NCBI RefSeq assembly: GCF_001949145.1 | Contig: NW_019091403.1 | Coordinates: 1,037,657-1,101,656 of the forward strand | Reading direction: 5' to 3' | DNA: 64,000 nucleotides | Origin: Acanthaster planci | Taxonomy: Eukaryota; Echinodermata; Asteroidea; Valvatida; Acanthasteridae | The notes under the pieces: generated by a model | The model's database searches: none | What the model was told of the DNA's origin: nothing | The model's input: the letters and a program-made list of their open reading frames with translations, nothing else | Made by a program: the position numbers and the translations under genes | Shown here: positions 48,601 to 64,000 of the stretch, one piece after another | Layout: each line of letters opens with the position of its first letter | Numbering within the stretch: the first letter of the stretch is position 1

Positions 48601-51044
48601 AGTATGACTAGAAACGTGAAGCTACATCAGTGCAAGGTTTACCTGTGAGGTTTATATAGCTTCATATACATTTAGTAAGCATGGAATGTTATCTAAGCCA
48701 AAGAGACCATAGTGCTTCCGAGTTCACATGTGTACATGTATATAGAAACTATAGGATTGTATAAATGTTCCCTAAGCGGTGATGCGAATCAAAAGGTTTT
48801 TAATTTTCAAAGAAATGTTCTCTGGGGTCTGTTTGTATGGGACTGTGTGACAGTCAAAGAATGTCGGTCTGTTTGCTTGTGTGTTTGACAGGAAATATAA
48901 TAAACTACCAGGAAGAAATGAGAAGGAAGATTGGACTTTTTATTTTGTTGGGTACTGCCCATAAGTTTGTATTTTCTGTTTTGCCTTCTGCCTCCCTGCC
49001 TGATAATATATATGTTTTTAAAAGATGTTCAGTTTAAGGTCCAAAGTATTTTAGGTCTGCAAAAAACGTCTTATAATCCCCCAAAGCAACATGAAGAAAA
49101 CTTTTATGGTAACTAATTTAATGTCCTGGAGAAATGTAGGTGTAAAATATTGCAGAAATCAGATTTTATGATTGAAAATTGAAATTGGATAATTGTAGCC
49201 TTAAAACACGACTAGAAAATTTATTCCAAAATGCAAGAAGCTAAAAAGAAAAAAACAATTACAATGATTACAATGCCAGTACACAATGTTTGAGGTGAGG
49301 CACATGACCTAAGTTCACAACTGACGTAGACAAAAGTATGTAACGTCAAAATGAGCAAAGTTATGTACTTTTGTGACAACTTACCCAAACAAGGCCAACT
49401 TTGAAAGGAGCAAACAGCATATTGCAACACAGACGTGTAATTGTATCACTCAGGACTCAGCAATCTTCTCAAGTTACCAAGTGCGTGCTTTTTTTCCCCC
49501 ACACATCCTTCTAAATATATGCCAATTCGCTCAGCAGGTGCCCCGAGGTGTACCACTACAGGTTACGCAATCACCAGCCAAAAATGAAACTACAAAACGA
49601 GAACATCCAATGTTATCCTTATATGTACACAAAGACTTTCTTGCTTCCCTCAGCTCGAACAGAGAACACAAAGGCAGCCTTGGACCAAATGCTGAATGAT
49701 TAAACCTAAAAATGCAGGTGCAAGATCAAATATGGAAGTTAGTTCTGATGCATTCTTTCCACAGAAGGAAAGTATATTCACTGTCACAGGTGAATAAGAA
49801 GTAAGCTATTTTGTGTTTCTAAGTTTTCAACAAGAATGAGGGACTTTGTGCAATAACATTCTGTTTATGCCCAGCAAAGTATTTGAAAGGGGTTTGGTTT
49901 TTTAACTTTAGGGGGAAAAAAGGAAGACAGAAACAAAAACATTAATTGAAACAAATACAATTTATAAAGACACTCTGTAAAGATCTTGAAAATAGATCAC
50001 TTCTTCAAACAAATCAAACACCACAAATAATGACAAATGCTAACAAAAAGAATAAAATAAAAACTGATGGTACAAATTCTACCCACAGTATTCATTGAAA
50101 GGTTGTCCTAGAAATTCTAAAGAGGGCGGTGTTTGAATTTACAGCAAGTTGAAAGTGACCATGTAATGTTTGATCTGGTATTGGTTCTTAAAGGCAATAA
50201 TCCTAAGAGAAGAAATCAAGATAGGCATCTTATGTAGCAAAACATTGGATAACTGTTACAAAAGGGTTGAAGCACAGTTTCTAAACTATGACGTAGCATA
50301 ACCATCATTCATAAATACCTCAGTTTCCCTGTTAACGTGTAACTTGACTGTGTATTAACATTTGATAATGCCCGCTGCGTTAATCATGCGCTGGCACCTG
50401 GATATGAAAGAGTTTAATTGCTTTTGATTAGTCAAGAGTCTGTGTGCACGCAGCTGGCCACACGCACGCCAAGACCACATAAGGTTGTTCTTTGGGACAA
50501 CTATATAGGAACATACCATAAAATGGACAGGGGTGTTTTAGAAAATGAAAGTGAAATTCTAGAATTCTAAAACTGTTGGGAAGGCATCATATATTGACTT
50601 CTTTTGACTCTCTGACTAAAAAGGGGTTTATGAATGGGAATAACCACGTGCTTGGCCATTAACATTTAAGACCGGTCAAGCGCATATTTACTCCCTTATC
50701 AATAACCAAAAAGGAGAAAATTACTGAAGGTGCAAAACCCCATATGTTCACTGACAATGGAATTAGGTTTGTGGCCGTGTCTACAAATTGTTAGAGTCAA
50801 CAAGGTAATAAAGCAGTTTATTTACAGTACATGAAGCGAATTGCTCTCTTGTAAATATCACGTAGATTATGTCAAATAAGCAATATATAATTATCACATG
50901 TCTAGAACATTTCAAATAATGCCAAATGGTCTATCATTTGGAAATGTGCTCATTTACTTAGGGCCCAATTTCAGACCGGATGGAATTTCCCGTACCATAC
51001 CACAGACAGGATTATAGAGCTGAAAGTTTCGACACTGTGCATGA

Positions 51045-51080
51045 GCAGTAGAGGGCACTCTCAGACCTCAGAGGGCACTC
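51045..51080 (+). promoter_or_regulatory. Two tandem CTCF-like motifs
   Basis: GCAGTAGAGGGCACTC (51045-51060) fits the CTCF core at 14 of 16 positions and ACCTCAGAGGGCACTC (51065-51080) at about 12. They share AGAGGGCACTC, start 20 bp apart, and have the same orientation as the motif at 15711. Confidence 0.35.
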
Positions 51081-51491
51081 TCGTGGCAGCTTGGGCTGTG
51101 TTTCAGTGAATCATGTGGCTGGGGCTGGGAGTTATACATGAGTCTATGCAAAAAGCTAGCCAGTGGCACCAGCCACAGTAAAGAGATCTGTGATGTCTTG
51201 GAGTGTGCTGTTAGTTTTCACCAGAATGAGTACAAAACCAATGGGGTTTTGACATCAAGAGGGCTGGAACAGAGTTTAAGTACGAGTGGGATCAATAACA
51301 TTTAACTTTTACCTGTTTAGTTTAAATAGTTTTGACTGTGTTTGAATTACTTGGCCCACTGTCTCATCTAGCCACTTGTCCTGAGGTCCTAAGAGGACTA
51401 GCCAAAAATAGTTCGGCAGGTAGCTTTTGTTCCTTCAAAATTTACAAGCCCCCATGTTTTACATAAGTCTTTAACACTGCTAAACAGGTCT

Positions 51492-51875
51492 TCACAATCC
51501 TTCCAAATTATTGGATGGATTGGAAATATGGCTTAAGATAGCACCAAGGGACGTCAGTTTGAAAAGTTTTCCTAGAAGAGGACAAATTTTTAAGCTTTGC
51601 TGGGAAGGAGCACTCAGATATATTTCAATCCTAGATGAAACCCTGACTTGGTCATGGCTAGAGAGAAAATATTCGCCTATGAATCTATTGACAGCGGCTG
51701 AAGCCACCATTGATGTATGAGTTTCTATAAAGCTTGGTTTCCATATGGTTGTTTGTAACGTGGACGGTCTGCAAGACCTCAAGATGCAGACAGTCGCGGA
51801 AGAGACGTGGCGCAGCATCATTTCATCCACAGAATTAAATAAAATGGCGCCTGAAACTAGGACAATTTCCCCCAA
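51492..51875 (-). other. Unassigned 127-codon open frame, possible gene fragment
   Basis: The minus strand is open for 127 codons (MMLRHVSSATV... SNPSNNLEGL). The plus strand over the same DNA is also protein-like in one frame (51511-51720, then a TGA and continued reading to about 51870), which suggests a retrocopy or element fragment whose true sense strand is unclear. The Ser/Leu-rich minus translation is typical of antisense readings. I recognise no family. Confidence 0.25.
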
Positions 51876-52239
51876 AATGCCCTTTTTAGGAGGTAGCGTG
51901 GCCTCTTGAAACCAAACTGATACTCCAGTTTGATTTAATCTGTTAATGCTTAGCTATTTTGTTGACGATTGGGGCTAAATCTGCTCGGAATCAGGAGAAA
52001 ATGGACAAAGTGAATGGTACTAAGCACGAGAAACATAGTTCTACGCCGGTCATGTCAGCGTGCGTGTTTGTATAGGCCTACTCAGCTACTCAACGTAGAC
52101 AAAGTTGGTAAAGTTGAACCGGGCTCTTAAGCCACTGGATTCAGACATAGCCTATGTGATTCCACGACTGAGGAGGCATTGATGTGAAAAGACAGAAACT
52201 CTTGCTTACTGAATGAAATCAACAACCTGCCTGATGTCT

Positions 52240-58953
<6,714 letters not shown>

Positions 58954-59667
58954 CTTGTGTGCAGAAAAAATGTATTAAGGGGAAATACCCCACCGGTCCC
59001 TACCCCACCCAGCTCATTAATTATGATGTCATGGTTGCTAACCATAATGGTGGGGTGGAGCTGAAGCAATTTTAACGGTCTTGCATAGATTGTTTTAAAC
59101 GTCATGGCTTGGATTTTCACGTTCAGCTGTTCATATTTAATGATAATGTAAGACATTGTAATGCGTGTTCGAACGTTCAACTGAAGAGCACTTATTATTC
59201 ACGTATGTGTAAAAATAAAAGGAATGAGAACTACAGTTTTGACAGAAAGAATATTTCAGTAAGAACTATGGTGAAAGAATAACTTAGTTTATTTGCCACT
59301 CATTCCATCATCCAAAAACTATTCCATTCAATTTTTTTCCTTTCAAAAGGGAGTAATGGATATTTTTTTTTAATTTTTAATTTTTATTGTTTTCCCACCA
59401 CAAGCACTTGTGGAGTCACCTTTAAGGCAGACCTCCCATAACGGGATGAATATTGTACAGTTCAAATTTTTCTTATTGTGGCTGGGTCCAAATTACTTTG
59501 CAGCGGCTTCATCTTACACACGACTCTACGGGAAGTGAACTGCAGCCACAGTCACAGACTCGTGTAATTTCAAGCCACAGCTAAGCAATTCAGACATGGT
59601 CTAATCGAGCTGGTAAAGCTGTGCAAGACTTTAAACCCATACGTTCTGAGAGTATCAATTCCACAAC
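58954..59667. promoter_or_regulatory. Divergent ATE1-CDC40 promoter
   Basis: 714 bp between the two start codons. Both starts lie in YY1-type motifs (AAGATGGCGAA for ATE1, AACATGGCGGCC for CDC40). Inside it, ATGGTTGCTAACCAT (59031-59045) is an inverted repeat with a 3-nt centre, RFX-like, nested between CCCCACC (59003-59009) and GGTGGGG (59049-59055). No TATA box is evident at either start. A housekeeping bidirectional promoter is inferred. Confidence 0.65.
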
Positions 59668-59847
59668 ATGGCGGCCATCAGTGCGTTGCAAGCGTACGGA
59701 AGCAGTGACGAAAGTGACAATGGCAGCGAAAAAGAAGAATTTAATGAAGATGCCACTGCACATTTGAAGCCATTAGAGAAAGGGGATAATGTCCGTACGC
59801 TGCAGTCGAGATTCCAACTTAACGCGGCGCCCGAAGTCGAGAGTAAG
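59668..59847 (+). CDS. CDC40: CDC40 exon 1 (start codon)
   Basis: 60 codons from ATG in AACATGGCGGCC to ...APEVESK at a phase 0 donor GTAACG. An alternative donor (GTAAGG) five bases earlier would break the frame with exon 2. Human has the same APEV block. Confidence 0.93.
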
Positions 59848-62800
59848 GTAACGGCTAAGTTGAATTAATATTGAAACGCCACATATTTCCGACATAGGCT
59901 TACTTCGTTGTTTTTGAACTTTTAAAATAAATGATAGAATAACCTAATACAAAATTTTAAGGAAACAGTTCCATATAAGGACAACACTAATCTTCCCTCA
60001 AAATGTTATAGAAGCCGTCAGAAAGTCTAATAACATGTCCCAATAAGTGAAATTTAGCTGAGAAAATTCTGATGCATTTATTTACTTAAGTCAGAAAACA
60101 ATCAGTTTTCTAGACAAGTCTCATAGGTATGTGCACTGAGGCATCAAGGGAAAAAGTGTTGCATCCTGACGCCACTTTTGACAACAAATTTTGAACCCCC
60201 AACAGGTTTAAAAAGGGGTTTCTCTCCTTGCCAATCTCTCACTCTGTCCTCACCGATATCTAGGCTGTACATGTATGTATTGCTACAATGATGAACTAGT
60301 CAGAAATTGCACGTTGTAGTCGATGATCCTTGCTGGGGCTCGAACCTGGGTCGGCAACTTAAGGAAGAAACACGGACGATTAATAAATGCAGGCTCTTAT
60401 CTGCTCAATCACGAGCGCTTGTTGTGTTTGGTAGATATATATTTTAAGGCACCCATTGAATGAAGAAGAGGTCAAAAAGAGGTCACAATGAATAAATCAT
60501 TATTCATAGGTATTTTACATAATTTATGCTGAGGTTTGAATAATTAGGCCTAATCCTGTCCAATCCTAGTAGTAGAATCGTCCGAACATATTAATTACCA
60601 CTGTTTAGCACTTCTGTGCATGTTTCCACCTTCATCGATCATGTCAGGTGAGGGCCTTCTATTTGTCATGGCGATGGACGTCAAGTGCTAAAATTGCACA
60701 AAGTCAGCCTGATTTCTGCCTACAAATCTATCTGAAATACTTTGTTCACATATTTCTTACAGTGTCCACATGAAACAAGGTAATGAGGAACAAGGTTAGT
60801 ACAAAAACCAAAAAAAATCTGTTTCGAAAGTAGCATCAGGTTGCAACTTTTTGCCGCATCAAGTGTTGTCAGTATATGGAACTCTTTCCAATTTTAATCT
60901 TTATTGTATAAATACTTTTCAGGGTTCCATTTAGCTACTCATTCCTTCAAGAAGAAATGTTAGCTAGCTAGCGAGATGCTTGTGTCATGCTGAACACAAT
61001 TTGTTTCTCTCAGCTCAATTGCAGAATACCCCCCACCCCGCATGTTCAACATCCTAGCCAGGTACAGCCCAAAGTGTCACACTCTCCTCAAGGGATTTTC
61101 ACCTTGTACCCACAATCCCACATAACCAGTCATTCCAGGGGTCGTTGTTTAGAGTCGTGGGGTATTCTGCAATTACGCCTTTCTCTCCAGTTATTTAGGA
61201 TTATAGAAAAAGTTTGAAAATATTTGCCATTATGGCTAGCCTAGTGGTTACTCGACTGGGCGCAGGAATACAGCAGTTTTACAGTAAGAGTTGTCCCACT
61301 TGTTCACTTGTTGTTAGCACTGGTTTGTTCAAACTAATCGATGATCAAGTGGTAGAGAGCCTCGCATACCTGTGTCTAAAATGTGAGAGCTCAAACTTGC
61401 TGAACTTACCATTTCCTGTAGTGTTGTGAGCTTTGTTGTTTGCTTTCAGAGAAAAGTAATATTGACAGAAATAAATGTAAAGGTACCCAATATTCTTTTT
61501 TTTATACAGGAAGCCATTGGGACGATACAGCCTCTAGATCCATCAACCAAGGAATTAACATTTAATCCACAGTTTGACCAGCTCTTCACACCAACGGTAT
61601 ATATTTTTTAAAGTTATTCCTTCAAAGTTTGGAGAATTCTTTTTCTTTTATAGTGATGCATATAGTGTGCCATTTGAGAAGTTGAAAAAACTCTTTTACT
61701 CTCTTCAAAGCACTGAGAAAACTGCACATAAGTTTTTGTTCATGTGTTGTAAGGTGGGACCAGCGAACCCTTTCAAAACTCAACAGCAAGCTGCAAAGAA
61801 GAACATGCTGTCTGGCTATGTAGAAGATGCTCACTTCAGTGACTTCCAGTTTGAGAATCAGAGGAGGACATTCAACAGCTACGGTAAGATAGAAAACAGA
61901 CAGTAATTCTGCAGAAAGCTTTTAGTTTCAACTAAGATGTTACTCAAGAAAGAAAAGGCTGTCTGGGTGATGCATTAGTATGTTCTATGCCTTTTACTTT
62001 AGACGAGCTTCATGAACAGTGACTGCAACAGCTTGTCAGGGCTTTTTTAGAATATTACTGTACACAGTGAGATTAGTTTGTGTTGTTTTTTCAAGGTTTT
62101 GCAGTTGATCCTAGTGTCAGAGAGACGGCAGAGACCAAATTTATCGGTGCAGCTGACTCCGAAGGTACAGCTAGATAGGTTTATCTGTTTTTATTTTGTG
62201 TGCATGTTTGACTTTATAAGTATAGAACACCAGAGGAATTTGGGCGTCTTGCCGAAATAAAAAATAATTTAACCATTGAGAATTGAATTAGGAGAAAACC
62301 TCCAGGATTTCTTATATCTTGTCCAAATCCAAAATTGAAGAAGATTGGTTAAAAGAATTATTAAAATGCCAGTTGCCACTTTTTTACTCGTACAAGTTTT
62401 CTTATATCAACATTTTGACCATATAGCATAATACGGACATTAAATCTTGAAATTGTGTTTTAGGTGAAATCAGCATACCCCGTGTTGTAATTCAGTATAT
62501 TTTTGTTTCATTTTCCAGCCAAGACAGTGTTTGAAAAGACAAAAGTTCGGCCAGGCGACAAGAGAAAAAGAGTGCGCAAGAATGACCCGTCAGAAATTGA
62601 TGATTTTGAAGGACCATGGGGCAAATATGTTGACGAGGCAACAGTTTCCAAACCCTCTGAAGTAAAAATCTTTCCTTTGTTTTCAAAGATATCACTGTCA
62701 TTCATATGTCAATAGGATTTAAGCAAAAACAAGCTGTTGGTTCTGTGGTATTGACCATCCTGAAGTAAAATTATTTGAAAATTGTGCACAGTGTTGAAAT

Positions 62801-63826
62801 TGTTGCTTCATATGTCGCCTATGCAAACATTAACATTTGCATCAATTTGCTGTTAGTTTAGAAATTGTCATGGAGTGTATATTGTCTTTGGCTTTTGTCT
62901 GGTTGTTAAAAGAGGTAAATATGTCACATCCTTGTGATCACAAAAACCATTGATTCCTTTTGTTTCCAGGAAGAGCAAGTTGAATTGGACGAGATCCTTG
63001 CCAAGCGGAACAAGAAGGGAAAACAGGTTGACGAAAAGCCAGCTGAAGAGAAGACAACACTTCACCGTAAGTTATTAATTAAAAACTAAAATTTCTAAAG
63101 GCTTTATTTTTACTGAAGTACTTCAATCTGCAATTCAATTGGTAACAAACTTGTTTCCCCTTTCATCCCCTCAACTCTCAACATAGTCAAAGATATGTAC
63201 GACTACTTGGGCCGTTCCTACCTACATGTCCCTCAGGACTTGGACGTGGACCTACGCACCACAGAGCCACCCGAGAAATGCTACCTCCCCAAAAAGCTTA
63301 TCCACACCTGGGCGGGGCACACAAAGGGTGTTGCTGCCATCAGGTTATTCCCAAACTCGGGTCACCTGCTGTTGTCATGTGGTATGGATAGCAAAATAAA
63401 GGTCAGTTGAGTGAAGACTAGAATAATTCTCAGAGCCAGTGGTGCAAGGTAAATAGTGAATGCTTACTTTTCAAGTTTGCACTGGGAGCGTTTGCCTTAT
63501 TCTCGCATCTTTGCAAGGTCTTGCGCAGATAAGCCTGGATTACCAAGCACTGTGTATGATTTAAAACTTTAAATTTGGATCTTGGCAAATAGTGACTATC
63601 TCAAACTAATCCTCCACCTTGAATTTGTGGTCCGGAACAGCATTTGCTGTGTTACTTTGGTTTTGCATTTTTGTTCAGTTGTGGGATGTCTACCATGAAA
63701 GGAAACTCATCCGAACGTTCAGTGGTCACAAGCAAGCTGTCCGAGATGCCTGCTTCAGTAACGATGGCACTAAGTTCATCAGTGCTTCCTATGATCGCTA
63801 CCTGAAAGTGTGGGACACGGAAACAG
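59668..63826 (+). CDS. CDC40: CDC40 / PRP17, pre-mRNA-processing factor 17, 5' part
   Basis: CDC40 (Prp17) is a WD40 protein of the spliceosome acting around the second catalytic step, in the nucleus. Eight exons (59668-59847, 61510-61596, 61754-61883, 62096-62164, 62519-62661, 62970-63066, 63187-63401, 63679-63826) join in phase and give the first 356 residues; human CDC40 has 579. Conserved blocks: acidic Ser-rich start (YGSSDESDNGSE), NPFKTQQQAAKKNMLSGY, QRRTFNSYG, FEGPWGKYVDE, EEQVELDEILAKR, MYDYLGRSYLHVPQD, PPEKCYLPKK, then WD40 repeat 1 (GHTKGVAAIRLFP... SKIKLWD) across exons 7-8 and repeat 2 (GHKQAVRDACFS... YLKVWDTETG) in exon 8. The remaining WD40 repeats are beyond the right edge. 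Confidence 0.97.
59848..61509 (+). other. CDC40 intron 1
   Basis: 1.7 kb with a tRNA-derived repeat (60330-60425). No further exon was recognised. Confidence 0.8.
60330..60425 (-). repeat. tRNA-derived SINE
   Basis: On the minus strand GATTGAGCAGATAAGAGC (complement of 60392-60409) fits a Pol III A box of Leu/Ser tRNA type and GGTTCGAGCCC (complement of 60336-60346) is a perfect B box. Spacing is a little longer than in a tRNA, as in SINEs. Confidence 0.6.
61510..61596 (+). CDS. CDC40: CDC40 exon 2
   Basis: 29 codons, phase 0 at both ends, acceptor TTTTTTATACAG, donor GTATAT. It encodes EAIGTIQPLDPSTKELTFNP and FDQLFTPT. Confidence 0.94.
61754..61883 (+). CDS. CDC40: CDC40 exon 3
   Basis: 130 bp, acceptor TGTGTTGTAAG, donor GTAAGA, phase 0 in, phase 1 out. 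It encodes GPANPFKTQQQAAKKNMLSG and FENQRRTFNSY, the most conserved N-terminal block of the family. Confidence 0.96.
62096..62164 (+). CDS. CDC40: CDC40 exon 4
   Basis: 69 bp, phase 1 at both ends. It encodes GFAVDPSVRETAETKFIGAA, matching human GYALDPS...AKYIGS. Confidence 0.93.
62519..62661 (+). CDS. CDC40: CDC40 exon 5
   Basis: 143 bp, acceptor TTTCATTTTCCAG, donor GTAAAA, phase 1 in, phase 0 out. It encodes TVFEKTKVRPGDKRKRVRK and DDFEGPWGKYVDEATVSKPS. Confidence 0.95.
62970..63066 (+). CDS. CDC40: CDC40 exon 6
   Basis: 97 bp, acceptor TTTTGTTTCCAG, donor GTAAGT, phase 0 in, phase 1 out. It encodes the charged EEQVELDEILAKRNKKGKQ to EEKTTLH segment. Confidence 0.95.
63187..63401 (+). 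CDS. CDC40: CDC40 exon 7 (start of WD40 propeller)
   Basis: 215 bp, phase 1 in (the split codon reads Leu where human has Val), phase 0 out. It encodes KDMYDYLGRSYLHVPQD, PPEKCYLPKK and the first WD40 repeat from the GH at GHTKGVAAIRLFP to SKIK. Confidence 0.97.
63679..63826 (+). CDS. CDC40: CDC40 exon 8 (WD40 repeat 2), last in window
   Basis: 148 bp, acceptor TTTTTGTTCAG, donor GTACCG, phase 0 in, phase 1 out. It starts LWDVYHERK (end of repeat 1) and covers repeat 2 to VWDTETG. Confidence 0.96.
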
Positions 63827-64000
63827 GTACCGATGACAAACCAATTGCAGCATTTATGATTGAACAGTGGTAGCTACTGAGGCTGTTTGGGTTCGGGCCC
63901 TGTGTCTGTTCCATTATTTACAGATTCAACATAATGTGTGTCCAGAATTTTCAAATACATGTACACAACAGCGCCCATTGAACTCATGTACGGAGCAGCA
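63827..64000 (+). other. CDC40 intron 8 (cut by window end)
   Basis: Intronic sequence after exon 8; nothing else seen. Confidence 0.85.

Larger units (their letters stand above)
45691..52239. other. Runx-ATE1 tail-to-tail interval
   Basis: AT-rich DNA between two convergent genes. It includes possible longer Runx 3' UTR, CTCF-like repeats (51045-51080), an unassigned open frame (51492-51875) and the ATE1 3' UTR at the right end, where ATTAAA on the minus strand (complement of 51934-51939) is a possible poly(A) signal. No other gene was recognised. Confidence 0.6.

Overview
This is a eukaryotic (animal) genomic window: genes are split by GT-AG introns, intergenic stretches are AT-leaning and rich in short palindromes (TACATGTA) and small foldback elements, and no bacterial-style operons are present. 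The gene content (a single-type Runx gene ending in VWRPY, SUPT3H, ATE1, CDC40) fits an invertebrate, most likely an invertebrate deuterostome such as an echinoderm. That placement is inference from gene content and base composition only. One unresolved base (N) lies at 15783.

Layout. (1) 1-14.4 kb: the 5' part of SUPT3H on the minus strand. Two coding exons (14287-14367 and 11049-11167) encode the N-terminus up to the SFAAEIQSM motif. The histone-fold exons were not found and probably lie off the left edge. (2) 14.4-20.2 kb: a 5.9 kb head-to-head interval between SUPT3H and Runx, with a foldback element, E2F-like and CTCF-like motifs and two tandem Runx sites close to the Runx start. (3) 20.2-44.4 kb: Runx on the plus strand, four coding exons, 496 aa, complete Runt domain and C-terminal WRPY. 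(4) 44.4-52.2 kb: Runx 3' UTR and intergenic DNA. (5) 58.95-52.24 kb: complete ATE1 (arginyl-tRNA-protein transferase) on the minus strand, with two equal-length (129 bp) alternative exons that look mutually exclusive, as in mammals. (6) 59.67 kb to the right edge: CDC40/PRP17 on the plus strand, eight coding exons, truncated by the window end after the second WD40 repeat. ATE1 and CDC40 share a 714 bp divergent promoter.

The genes act in different processes: SUPT3H in SAGA-type transcription coactivation, Runx as a developmental transcription factor, ATE1 in N-degron protein arginylation, CDC40 in second-step pre-mRNA splicing. The most notable points are the SUPT3H-Runx head-to-head linkage (as at vertebrate RUNX2), Runx exons of the same size as those I recall for vertebrate RUNX1 (105 and 192 bp), the duplicated ATE1 exon pair, and a foldback element in SUPT3H intron 1 carrying inverted, helically phased TCAACAC arrays between 12-bp direct repeats. 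All exon boundaries were derived by hand from splice sites and reading phase; no database search was possible.
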